Shown here piece after piece: positions 25,634 to 34,262 of a stretch of 64,000 nt of DNA. A model generated the notes under the pieces. It was not told the DNA's origin. It did no database searches and was given only the letters and a program-made list of their open reading frames with translations. The stretch covers positions 1-64,000 of the forward strand of contig CBDDAE010000002.1 in NCBI GenBank assembly GCA_965224795.1, in the 5' to 3' direction. The stretch is from NVTR01 sp036480115. Its GTDB lineage: Bacteria; Pseudomonadota; Alphaproteobacteria; Rhodobacterales; Rhodobacteraceae. How positions within the stretch are numbered: position 1 is the stretch's first letter; the number at the start of each line of letters is the position of its first letter. Made by a program: the position numbers and the translations under genes.

Positions 25634-26746
25634 ATGGCGCCCAAGCGTCTTAAAGGTACGGGCGCGTTCCTAAGTTCGGTCGAGCAACCCGTGCCCAACC
25701 GTCCTGATCCGGCAGAACTTTATGCCGCTTTGGACCTTGGAACCAATAGCTGCCGCATGCTGATTGCTCAGCCCCGCGGCAACCAGTTCCATGTGATAGA
25801 CAGTTTTTCAAAATCAGTGCAGTTGGGACTTGGTCTGGAAGCCTCTGGGCGCTTGTCGCGTGGATCAATGGAACGCACTATTCAAGCTTTACGGATTTGC
25901 CGTAAAAAACTGCAACATCATAAAGTTAGACGCATGCGGCTGGTTGCAACAGAGGCCTGCCGGCGGGCCGCAAATTCTTCTGAATTCATTCGCTATGTAA
26001 AACGCGAAACCGGTTTGGGGCTGGACATTATTGAACCCGAAGAAGAAGCTCGACTGGCCGTCATTTCTTGTGCTTCTCTGGTATCTACAAATACCGAACA
26101 GCTGCTGGTTGTTGATATTGGCGGCGGGTCAACAGAACTGGTCTGGATTGACCTCTCAAATGTGCCGCAAATGGAACGTCCCAAAGCAATCATGCGTCTT
26201 CACACCGGATTTAAACCCACGGACAGTCCTTTTCCCCATGCCAAAGTTGTGGATTGGATTTCGGTTCCACTTGGCGTGGCAACTCTGCGCGACCAGTTTA
26301 ACGATGTGCATGATGACGCCGCGCGTTTTGCACTGATGAGTTGGTTTTTTGAAGAAAACCTGTCCAGTTTCTCACCCTATTCGTCGGTCCAGGAAAAGGC
26401 TGGGTTTCAGATCATCGGCACGTCGGGTACAGTTACCACCGTTGCTGCTTCACATTTGGGATTGCGCCGCTATGACCGCAATAAAGTTGACGGGCTACGC
26501 ATGACTGGGGATCAGGTGGACAAAGTGGTGCGCGACTATTTGATTCTAGGCCCTGACGGGCGGCGCGCTGACCCACGTATCGGGCGCGATCGCCACGCCT
26601 TGATCATGTCCGGTGCCGCGATTTTACAAGCTCTATTAAGGGTCTGGCCAACCGATCGGTTGTCAGTTGCGGACCGGGGATTGCGTGAAGGGTTGTTATA
26701 CGCCCAAATGAGCGCTGATGGTGTATTGGAAGACGGACCGTTTTAG
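25634..26746 (+). CDS. ppx: Ppx/GppA family phosphatase (exopolyphosphatase-like)
   Basis: A 370-residue ASKHA-fold phosphatase. AALDLGTNSCRMLI (about 31-44) is the first phosphate-binding loop, VVDIGGGSTELVW the second, and TSGTVTTVA a third; EEARLAVISC is the usual glutamate-bearing helix. It would hydrolyse polyphosphate or pppGpp. It is followed by rlmE on the same strand after 101 bases, a common pairing in alphaproteobacteria. A GGAGGG ribosome site supports the start. Confidence 0.88.
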   Translation: MAPKRLKGTGAFLSSVEQPVPNRPDPAELYAALDLGTNSCRMLIAQPRGNQFHVIDSFSKSVQLGLGLEASGRLSRGSMERTIQALRICRKKLQHHKVRRMRLVATEACRRAANSSEFIRYVKRETGLGLDIIEPEEEARLAVISCASLVSTNTEQLLVVDIGGGSTELVWIDLSNVPQMERPKAIMRLHTGFKPTDSPFPHAKVVDWISVPLGVATLRDQFNDVHDDAARFALMSWFFEENLSSFSPYSSVQEKAGFQIIGTSGTVTTVAASHLGLRRYDRNKVDGLRMTGDQVDKVVRDYLILGPDGRRADPRIGRDRHALIMSGAAILQALLRVWPTDRLSVADRGLREGLLYAQMSADGVLEDGPF

Positions 26747-26847
26747 ACCGTTTCGCTGTCGTTTGGATTGCAGAACACCCAACATTTGACTATCTGAGCA
26801 AAACAGCAGGCAAATATACGTTCGCCTTTGATAAATGGAAAAGGTAG

Positions 26848-27579
26848 ATGGCCAAGAAATCCAGTGGACGCGGCGTACGAGATTTACGCACCAAAGTTAA
26901 ATCCGCCCGTGGGCGCAAGCTAAGCTCAACCCTGTGGTTGGAACGCCAGCTAAATGACCCCTATGTTAAACGCGCAAACCAGGAAGGTTTTCGCGGCCGC
27001 GCTGCCTATAAAATCATGGAACTAAATGAAAAATATATGTTTTTGGTTCCCGGTGCGCGAGTTGTAGATCTGGGCTGTGCGCCCGGGGGATGGTGCCAAG
27101 TCGCGGTAAAGCGGGTTAATTCCCTAGGAGAAAGGCAGGGTAAGGCCGTTGGTCGGGTGCTTGGGATTGACCTGCAAGATGTTGAAGCTATTGCTGGGAC
27201 TGAAATTCACAAAATAGATTTCATGGAAGACGGCGCTGATGAAAAGGTCAAAACTTGGCTTGGTGGCAAAGCTGACGTGGTAATGTCAGATATGGCTGCA
27301 TCTGCATCAGGGCATAAGCAAACTGACCATATCCGAATTATCGCCCTGTGTGAGGCCGCTGCCTATTTTGCATTTGATGTTTTGGACGAGGGCGGAACAT
27401 TCGTGGCCAAGGTCTTAGCCGGCGGGGCAGAAGGTGAGTTGCAAAAGCTTCTAAAATTGCGATTCACAAAAGTAGTCAACGTGAAACCCCCCGCTAGCAG
27501 ATCTAATTCAAGTGAAAAGTTTGTCGTGGCAACCGGATTTAAGGCAGAAAGTGGCGAAGGATTGGACCAAACCAACTAG
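26848..27579 (+). CDS. rlmE: 23S rRNA (uridine-2'-O)-methyltransferase RlmE (FtsJ/RrmJ)
   Basis: A 243-residue SAM-dependent methyltransferase that modifies U2552 of 23S rRNA. The K-D-K-E tetrad is visible in AAYKIME, SDMAAS, FVAKVL and SSEKFVVA, and the SAM site is VVDLGCAPGGWCQVA. The N terminus is a basic extension of about 25 residues. The stop codon shares the palindrome CTAG with the stop of the convergent unknown gene, so the two genes overlap by four bases. Confidence 0.93.
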   Translation: MAKKSSGRGVRDLRTKVKSARGRKLSSTLWLERQLNDPYVKRANQEGFRGRAAYKIMELNEKYMFLVPGARVVDLGCAPGGWCQVAVKRVNSLGERQGKAVGRVLGIDLQDVEAIAGTEIHKIDFMEDGADEKVKTWLGGKADVVMSDMAASASGHKQTDHIRIIALCEAAAYFAFDVLDEGGTFVAKVLAGGAEGELQKLLKLRFTKVVNVKPPASRSNSSEKFVVATGFKAESGEGLDQTN

Positions 27580-28364
27580 CGCCACTTGTTGGCTATATCG
27601 GGTATCTGATCTTTATGGACCAAAAAGCAGGCACGATCACCAGATAGCTGAACAAGCGCCACGGCTTGGGATTTAGCATCGGGACCGGTTAACATCACAC
27701 ATGTTGCAGGTTTTTTTACATTAATACAGCTATCTAATACACTGTTTAATTTTGATAAATCATATTCCAAAACTTTCGTCAGATGCTCTACATCCTTTTC
27801 GTCACCGGAAAATTCTGGGGCACTTTCTTGATTGTGTCGCACCCAAGCTAAGGACATTTTCTGACAATAGATAACTATGGCTTCGATTGACGGGGCGGCA
27901 ATTTCTGGTTGTTCACCATTCAGACCAATACCCCAGGCTTTCGCTAAAGCAATCGCAGAGCAGCCGATTTCCGAGGCATCGGAAACCCGTGTCATTTTAC
28001 CGGACCGAACACGCAGGGTTTCAGAACCTGAAACAAATTCCTGTAAAAATTCCTGGAATTGATTGGCTTCTGGTCCATTTGCCTCTGAAATGGGCTGATC
28101 AATAAATGGCCCGTCAGTAGCTGTTTCTTCGGGTGGGGCAAGCTGGATAAAACGCAAGATTCGGCGATTGGCAACTTCCAAGCCTATTGTTGCGTTTTCC
28201 CCGTTCTCAAAGCTTAGAACGCGAGCCAAAATCGTTTCGTCAACTTCCTGCAAAATCACCTGTCGCAAATCGTCGCCTTGCAACATTCGAACGCCAGAAA
28301 TCTCACCCGTTTGTAATGTCGAAAGTTTGGCCAGCCTGTCATTTAACCTGTTGTGATCATTCAT
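27576..28364 (-). CDS. Unknown protein, last gene of the kinase-GTPase operon
   Basis: A 262-residue soluble protein with no signal peptide or membrane segment. I do not recognise the family. It looks like two domains: an N-terminal part with GEISGVRMLQGDDL and FENGENATIGLEVANRRILRF, an acidic linker (about 80-105), then a helical part and a C-terminal ATCVMLTGPDAKSQAVALVQL strand-rich piece. The C-terminal pattern could be another roadblock-like or profilin-like fold. It follows the roadblock-like gene by 27 bases, so it is co-expressed with the signalling module. Its stop overlaps that of rlmE. Confidence 0.7.
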   Translation of the reverse strand: MNDHNRLNDRLAKLSTLQTGEISGVRMLQGDDLRQVILQEVDETILARVLSFENGENATIGLEVANRRILRFIQLAPPEETATDGPFIDQPISEANGPEANQFQEFLQEFVSGSETLRVRSGKMTRVSDASEIGCSAIALAKAWGIGLNGEQPEIAAPSIEAIVIYCQKMSLAWVRHNQESAPEFSGDEKDVEHLTKVLEYDLSKLNSVLDSCINVKKPATCVMLTGPDAKSQAVALVQLSGDRACFLVHKDQIPDIANKWR

Positions 28365-28391
28365 TTGTTTGGGTTCCTACCGGCCACGACA

Positions 28392-28775
28392 TCAAGAAGC
28401 TTCCGCCAGGTTTTCAATACCGGACCGGGCAGCATTCAGAAAATCATCGATAACAATCCTGGGATCACACACGCAGAACAACGCTTCACTTGCATCCTTT
28501 GAGGAACGTATGAAGACCAATGTCTGATCGTCGCTTAACACAATGCTTTCGGTTAGCTGGGTTTCTTCCTGGCGTGAAATGGCCTTAGCAAAGGGCATGG
28601 CCCCTGCCCCGTCAAATAGCTCAGCGGTGGCGGTACAATAGGCATCCAGCTTTTCCTGGGGCGGCTTTTTATCGGCACTAACGCAAAGCACAATGCGTGA
28701 AGAAATATCCGCAAGGCCAACTACCTTGCAGTCGTCAAATCCATTTCTTAGCGTGTCTAATTTTTCCAAAATCAT
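28392..28775 (-). CDS. Roadblock/LC7-like small protein
   Basis: A 127-residue soluble alpha/beta protein. The arrangement of an N-terminal helix (LEKLDTLRNGF), KVVGLADISSRIVLCVS strands, a helix with KLDAYCTATAELFDG, and ESIVLSDDQTLVFIRS strands resembles roadblock/LC7 proteins such as MglB. These bind and regulate small GTPases, often as GTPase-activating proteins. It lies 156 bases downstream of a GTPase gene in an operon with three GTPases, which fits that role. The fold assignment is by eye and needs a structure prediction. Confidence 0.55.
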   Translation of the reverse strand: MILEKLDTLRNGFDDCKVVGLADISSRIVLCVSADKKPPQEKLDAYCTATAELFDGAGAMPFAKAISRQEETQLTESIVLSDDQTLVFIRSSKDASEALFCVCDPRIVIDDFLNAARSGIENLAEAS

Positions 28776-28931
28776 CGCACCAACACTCTATTCTTAGCCG
28801 GTTTCGGTCGCCGACTGAATTGCTAGTTTAATAGAGCATTGGGCTTGGTTCGGCATGACATTTATCGCAATATTTTCTGGACGCCTCTATCCGTTGCAAA
28901 ACTGCCAAGGACCCGCCCCGAGAATGTTATG

Positions 28932-29861
28932 CTAGAAATCTGTTGTTGGTCTGGCATCAGTGGCGCGTTCAACCCCATCACTGGCTGTCACCGCCCTAAC
29001 GCGTGTGGGCAAAACCGGTGCTGAAAGTTGACTGTCTGGTTCAGGCATTTGCGCCCGTTCCTCTACTGGCGAACTGCTTTCCATTTGAACAACATTGCTT
29101 TCTTCGGCCATTCGTTTGGGTCGAATTGATATCTTTTCCGATGTCACCGGTAAATCAGGCGCCATTTTGTTCAATAGATTAGTGAGGCCGGTAAAAAATG
29201 TTTTTGCCCCGCTACTTTGCCATTTTTCTGACCCGTCCTCTGCATCCAGGGCTTGGGTCAACGAAATTGGAAAGGTTGCGGCAAAAAGACCTTTGGTTTC
29301 ACTGCCAACGCGACGTATGACTTTTTGACGATCACGTTCACTAAGCAGTTTGTCAATCCGGGTGATCAGTAAAAAACTGTTCTTATGCAATTGTTCCGGC
29401 AAAGTTTTCCAAACTGCTGCCTCACTTTGACGCCAGGCTTGGGTGGCATGGGTACACCATAAAACCCCATCCGCATGGTGGATCATTCTTTCCCAGACTT
29501 CCGGCGGCATATTCGGGTCAGATATCCCTGGCATGTCAATGAAATCACACATTTCAAGGATTTCCGACTTTAGGAAAATACGGATAACGGCCGTTTCGTG
29601 CAGGGGAATATCTGTTAGATTTTCAAGATCAACCGGAAACTTATTGCCTTCGAGATCTTCTCGGTAGGGGTCCTGATCGCCGTAGGATACCCAGACCGGT
29701 GGCAATTGGGTTGCGGTAACTTTTACCGGCAACGGGCTTGCACCAATTAGAAGGTTCGACAGCGTACTTTTGCCAACACTGAATTCGCCCATGATCGCAA
29801 TCCGAGGTTTGCGTGCGGTTTCTGGCGCCTTAATGTCGAGTGAAGAATCTGATATGCTCAT
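28932..29861 (-). CDS. Dynamin-like small GTPase
   Basis: A 309-residue P-loop GTPase. Motifs are complete: G1 GEFSVGKS (25-32), a Thr-containing switch I region (VTATQLPP), G3 DMPG (109-112) and G4 TRID (167-170). The sequence around G1 and the DMPGISDPN switch resemble the dynamin/Era-like bacterial families. After about residue 235 the chain is low-complexity, rich in Ser, Glu and Pro, and a likely phosphorylation target for the operon's kinase. The ATG at 29861 is preferred over an upstream TTG. It starts 25 bases after the dynamin-like gene. Confidence 0.8.
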   Translation of the reverse strand: MSISDSSLDIKAPETARKPRIAIMGEFSVGKSTLSNLLIGASPLPVKVTATQLPPVWVSYGDQDPYREDLEGNKFPVDLENLTDIPLHETAVIRIFLKSEILEMCDFIDMPGISDPNMPPEVWERMIHHADGVLWCTHATQAWRQSEAAVWKTLPEQLHKNSFLLITRIDKLLSERDRQKVIRRVGSETKGLFAATFPISLTQALDAEDGSEKWQSSGAKTFFTGLTNLLNKMAPDLPVTSEKISIRPKRMAEESNVVQMESSSPVEERAQMPEPDSQLSAPVLPTRVRAVTASDGVERATDARPTTDF

Positions 29862-29886
29862 GGTAGGCAACCTTTTTTATACTGGA

Positions 29887-31953
29887 TCAAGCAACATAGC
29901 GGTTGAGTGTCGAAAGCGTTTGTTCAACAACTTTGTTTCGGTCTGCGTTGCCGTGTTGGCCTAACAATTCTTTCAACTGTTCCGGGCTGGCATCTGCATG
30001 CTCGGCAATATTCATCAGAATCTCCCGTTGGTCAGACAGAAATTCCTGCAAATTGGCGGTAGCATCCGCTTGAATGGTTTGCGCTTGAGTAATCTTAAGT
30101 TCATCAACGATCGGATCTGTTTCCTGCATGATCATATCAAAAAAACTGGACGCGAAAGCCTGGTAACCCCGGCGACGCTGCCACCAGCCTTTCCACCAGC
30201 TTCCTTGCATATCCAAGGCAATGGTTTGCCCTAGAAATACCGGTGGTGGAATTCGTGGGGATACTGGGGCTTCAACATTAAAATCTTCGCCAAGATTGCC
30301 AAAGGACTGTCGGTAAATTGCCATAAGTTCAGCGGCCACGGCATCATATATTTTCTGCGAAGATTTTTGGCTTCGCGACCCAAAAATCGTATAGGATGAT
30401 CGCAGTAGAACCCGTAATCCCGCCGGATCATATTGCCAGACATGGTCTTCACCATGGCGTTCGAGGTGTGAAATCAACGAAGCAGTTGCGCGGTCCAAAA
30501 AGCTGCCGTGTGAACGATCAATTCGCGTTCGAAACTGAGTTACCAGATTTTCGAAATCATCGCTTAGATGGGCCATGTAACGTGTCGAAATGTCATCAAG
30601 TAAAGCACGAATGTCGTCCGCACTAGCAGGTGCAGGCGCGTTCTTATCGACCTTAAGCGCCACAACCTGAGTAGTGGCACGTGCACCATTGGCCAAGTTG
30701 ATGGCACCGCGGGCCACTTTATCAATCACTTCTTGCCCAGCTCCTTCCGCTATTCGATCAGAAATTGCGGTAAACAGATTTGGAACACCAGACAGACGCC
30801 AGATCATTTCCGACGGAGCTTCAGAACCCGGAACATGTTCCGAACCCTGCTCAGCCCAGTTCATCAAGGCTTTGGCACTGTCTTCAGCCATATCCGTCAT
30901 TGACGACGCCAGGGCATGGTTCGCCCAGTAAGCGCTGCCAAATATGATCTGAGCATCTTTTGGTCCGTTATGATCGTTTAGGGTGTTTTGAATGCTTTCC
31001 CGGATCTCCGGCACTTGTTTGGCTGGATCTGACAGCTCATCAATTCGGTTGACAAAAATTATAACTTCACGGGATTTGATATTCGAAATTAAACGGATCA
31101 ATGCCATGTCTACAGATGACAAAGCCTGATGGGCAGACAATACTACGACGCAAAGGCGGCTACCGCGGATCGCTCGAATAGTAATTTGTTCTCGCATCAT
31201 GAACGTGTCATTCACACCAGGCGTGTCACGAATACAAAGATTGGTTTTAAATTCTGGGCGGTGCAGGTGCAAATCGGCCGATTTGGTTATATCGGCAAAT
31301 CGCCCCTGATTGTCTGAATCGTCATCATCATCAGCAAAGTCGTCGCCAAGGCATACGTATCTTTCGATCAGGTCCAGATCAAAATATCCATAATCATGTT
31401 CCTGTCCCAAAAGAAGTTCAAAGCGTTTTCCCAACCGGTCCCGAGATTTTTCGCGCATGGTTTCAATCTGCTGGCGCACGGTTTCCAGTTCGTCATCGGC
31501 CCCTGCCCGGCTGGCCAGTTCACCTATACGTCCGCCGCGCTCTAATAAACGGGCCCATTCATTGTCATCGAAAAATTTGAAGTTTGAGCTATTGGTTTTC
31601 GGCCCTAGCGTAGGTGACATATGCAAAGACGTTACCACTGACGTCCAAGGATTAACATCAGCCGGTAACAAATCCGGCCAGCCAACCATGGCATTTACCA
31701 GTGATGTTTTACCGGCTTTAACCTGCCCGATCATGGTGACACTGGGTTCAAAATCGTCCAGCTGACTTTGTAATCGACGCGCTGAACCTGACATGGAACG
31801 GTTACCAATTTGACCGAGTTCACTTAACGTTGCTTTTAATATTTCAGCCTTTTGGTAGAACTTGTCCAAGCCGTCCATACCAATTTTCAACAACTCTCGC
31901 TTACCCGGATCACAGGTAACTTTTTGGGTGGCTATGTCGGTCTCAATATTCAT
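29887..31953 (-). CDS. Dynamin-family GTPase with an aromatic-basic membrane-binding segment
   Basis: A 688-residue protein. The GTPase domain has G1 GQVKAGKTS (76-84), switch-I Thr in NPWTSVVT, G3 DTPG (243-246) and G4 NRID (302-305). An insertion with FADDDDDSDNQ lies at about 206-216. Residues 380-688 are mainly helical, as expected of a dynamin stalk. The motif WWKGWWQRRRG (586-596) in an otherwise soluble protein looks like a paddle that inserts into membranes. Dynamin-like proteins remodel or tether membranes; some act in envelope stress or phage defence. AAGG six bases upstream supports the start. A 171-base gap separates it from the preceding GTPase gene. Confidence 0.83.
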   Translation of the reverse strand: MNIETDIATQKVTCDPGKRELLKIGMDGLDKFYQKAEILKATLSELGQIGNRSMSGSARRLQSQLDDFEPSVTMIGQVKAGKTSLVNAMVGWPDLLPADVNPWTSVVTSLHMSPTLGPKTNSSNFKFFDDNEWARLLERGGRIGELASRAGADDELETVRQQIETMREKSRDRLGKRFELLLGQEHDYGYFDLDLIERYVCLGDDFADDDDDSDNQGRFADITKSADLHLHRPEFKTNLCIRDTPGVNDTFMMREQITIRAIRGSRLCVVVLSAHQALSSVDMALIRLISNIKSREVIIFVNRIDELSDPAKQVPEIRESIQNTLNDHNGPKDAQIIFGSAYWANHALASSMTDMAEDSAKALMNWAEQGSEHVPGSEAPSEMIWRLSGVPNLFTAISDRIAEGAGQEVIDKVARGAINLANGARATTQVVALKVDKNAPAPASADDIRALLDDISTRYMAHLSDDFENLVTQFRTRIDRSHGSFLDRATASLISHLERHGEDHVWQYDPAGLRVLLRSSYTIFGSRSQKSSQKIYDAVAAELMAIYRQSFGNLGEDFNVEAPVSPRIPPPVFLGQTIALDMQGSWWKGWWQRRRGYQAFASSFFDMIMQETDPIVDELKITQAQTIQADATANLQEFLSDQREILMNIAEHADASPEQLKELLGQHGNADRNKVVEQTLSTLNRYVA

Positions 31954-32124
31954 TCGTTACCTTAACAACCGTCCAGAATGCCCGTGGGCACAGGAGACGG
32001 GACCCTAAATAAATGAACGTCCAATACAATTTTTGCAGGGAAATCCCCTATTCCCCAGTTTACACCGCTAAAAATGGTAAAAATGAGGCAGCAGACGGAC
32101 AGTTTGGCGTGGTTTAGGTACAAA

Positions 32125-33297
32125 TCAGGCGGCGATTTTAACCTTTAGATCCCGTTGTATTTGCAACAGAACCGTTGTCGCATTAGCCGCAGGTTCAGCC
32201 CCATCTTCCATTTGCAGTAACAACATTATGTCTGCCGCTTCCATCAGATCGCCCTGTAGTGCAAGAATGACTTCATCCGTTGAAATCTGGTCAATAAAGA
32301 TGTCGGCAAGGCCGTTTGCTGCTTCAGCGCAGATATCCAGGATATCAGATGCGTTGTCCTCTTGCTCCAACATATCGACCTGAACAAGGCGTTGAACCTG
32401 GCCATTTAGATAGTCCAATGCCGATTGAGAAAGCTCTGCCAGGCTAGCTTCCCGTGGCTCTGCAATAACCGCCGCTTTCGTGGATAACTGCTTTTTATCA
32501 ACTTGATAGCGCTTTAGGAATAGTTGAGCACTGTCCACATCCGCCATTCGTCCAGAAGCAACTTCGGCATTAAGTGCGTGCAGAAGGGCCTTACCACCAC
32601 TGGCTGAAAGCAGGTTGTCGTCGACATTGCCATTCTCGTCTTTGGATGCAATAGCTTGGCGTGTTGCCAGGGGAATAAGGCTATGGAATTCTTCGGAAAC
32701 AATGTCCTGCAGTTCTTCGATCCGACCCGCCAAAGTTCCGGCGGCTGCAAGGCTATCCGCTTTGGTCAAAACTAAAAAACTATGGTCCTTCAACGCATCG
32801 GGAACAGTCGCCCAAAGTTGACGTTCGGCAACACCAAATTCTTGACTACACCAAAGAACGATATCCGCGCGCTCGATGGTGGTTTGCAAGGGTTTTGAGT
32901 GATCAAATGGGGCTTTAATTATTTGAATTTGCTTCAAATTATCCAAATTAGCTTCTATCCGGATCTGACTATGGCTTTCGGTATGTATCTCACTTAATTC
33001 AATGCCAATTCGGGTTTCAAGCGTTCCATCATGTTTGGTAGTATAGGTTTTTTCTTCCGGTCCCCAACAAAGGGTTAAAACCGGACAATCAGCCCCTGAC
33101 GGTATAATTTCATGGCCCGAAACGAAATTTAACAATTGCGATTTGCCGCTGGCTTTTGGGCCCAAAACGGCGACCGTAACGGGTGCTTCCAACCGATTTA
33201 AGAGACGGTTTCCAAGATTGGCAGCATCCCCTGGTAAAGACCTGGATTCCAGCGCATTTCTTAACCTAAGTAAGACATCATTATCAGAGGGTTCCAA
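32125..33297 (-). CDS. GTPase-like protein with a degenerate G3 motif
   Basis: A 390-residue protein. The P-loop GPKASGKS is at 46-53 and G4 TKAD at 178-181. At the place where DxxG should be, IIKAPFDHS (126-134) has no DxxG, so GTP hydrolysis may be impaired; it may act as a nucleotide sensor or pseudo-GTPase partner. The C-terminal half is helical and contains many acidic residues. It follows the phosphatase gene by two bases, so the two are translationally coupled. The domain order matches the other two GTPases of the operon. Confidence 0.75.
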   Translation of the reverse strand: MEPSDNDVLLRLRNALESRSLPGDAANLGNRLLNRLEAPVTVAVLGPKASGKSQLLNFVSGHEIIPSGADCPVLTLCWGPEEKTYTTKHDGTLETRIGIELSEIHTESHSQIRIEANLDNLKQIQIIKAPFDHSKPLQTTIERADIVLWCSQEFGVAERQLWATVPDALKDHSFLVLTKADSLAAAGTLAGRIEELQDIVSEEFHSLIPLATRQAIASKDENGNVDDNLLSASGGKALLHALNAEVASGRMADVDSAQLFLKRYQVDKKQLSTKAAVIAEPREASLAELSQSALDYLNGQVQRLVQVDMLEQEDNASDILDICAEAANGLADIFIDQISTDEVILALQGDLMEAADIMLLLQMEDGAEPAANATTVLLQIQRDLKVKIAA

Positions 33298-33299
33298 GG

Positions 33300-34262
33300 T
33301 TATGAGCCTCCGTCTGAAACGTCAAAGAAGTCGCGAAACAAGTTGTACGGGCGTATGACCGCATGGCGCGTCGTCGCCTTTTTCCCACTTTTGGTGCGTC
33401 CAGAACTAAACGCAATTTGCGCGCGTTTATCGCCACCAATTGGTAAAATTTCTACATTGCTTACGTGGTCATCTAGAATAATTTTAATAACTGAAAACGA
33501 AATATTGTCCTGATCCGGGTCAGCCAATTGATCCAACGCCGCCAATAGGACTTGCGATATTTCCTGACTAGATTTGTCAATGTTTTTGACCAAGGCATTT
33601 TCGATCTGACCATTTGTGAGAAATTGCAATCCGTCGCTGGCCATAATCAGAATGTCACCATTTAACAACGCAACGGGTACTTTGGGGCAATCAATTCGGG
33701 CAATTTTATCGCCAAGCAATACCGAAGTCAGGCAGTTTCGATCCGGATGGTTTGCCCCTGCCTCGGCTTCCAACATGCCTGACGCCACCATCAGGTCAAT
33801 CTGGGGGGCCATTGAGTGATCTTCGTTCAACTGCTTCAAAGCGCCAGCGCGAAACAAAAACAATGGGGAATCGCCGATTGAAATCCACGACAGGCTATCG
33901 CGCACAAAAACCGGGGCCAACAGTGTAGCCCCCATTCCCGCCGTATCGGGGTTCGCATAGACATGGCCATTGACGCATTCATTGGCCGCAAGGGCAGCAT
34001 CCTGTAAAATGTCATTGAGGTTGGATTGAAACTGGTTTTGGTCACCACTTTGCAGTTTCAATTCACTAAACACTTCAGTCACGATAATTTTGCTAGCGAC
34101 ATCACCCGCAGCGTGGCCACCCATACCGTCGGCCAAAACAGCGAAACCCACCTCTGACCCAAGTGGGAAATCGGTAACAATCGCGTCTTCCTGATAGTCG
34201 CGCTGCCCCTGACTTATAGCAGAGGCAACATCAAACCGTATTTCAGGTGTTGGATGCATCAT
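33300..34262 (-). CDS. PP2C-family protein serine/threonine phosphatase
   Basis: A 320-residue cytosolic phosphatase. Metal-binding and catalytic motifs are complete: RDYQED near residue 21, LADGMGGHAAGD (about 43-54), GMGATLL, WISIGDSPLFLFR, SDGLQFL and DQDNISF. It would reverse phosphorylation by the kinase two genes upstream. I chose the ATG at 34262, which lies inside the last codons of the FHA gene in another frame (20-base overlap) behind a purine-rich AAGGAAGAAG; the frame reaches further upstream but only through the FHA gene. Confidence 0.88.
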   Translation of the reverse strand: MMHPTPEIRFDVASAISQGQRDYQEDAIVTDFPLGSEVGFAVLADGMGGHAAGDVASKIIVTEVFSELKLQSGDQNQFQSNLNDILQDAALAANECVNGHVYANPDTAGMGATLLAPVFVRDSLSWISIGDSPLFLFRAGALKQLNEDHSMAPQIDLMVASGMLEAEAGANHPDRNCLTSVLLGDKIARIDCPKVPVALLNGDILIMASDGLQFLTNGQIENALVKNIDKSSQEISQVLLAALDQLADPDQDNISFSVIKIILDDHVSNVEILPIGGDKRAQIAFSSGRTKSGKKATTRHAVIRPYNLFRDFFDVSDGGS

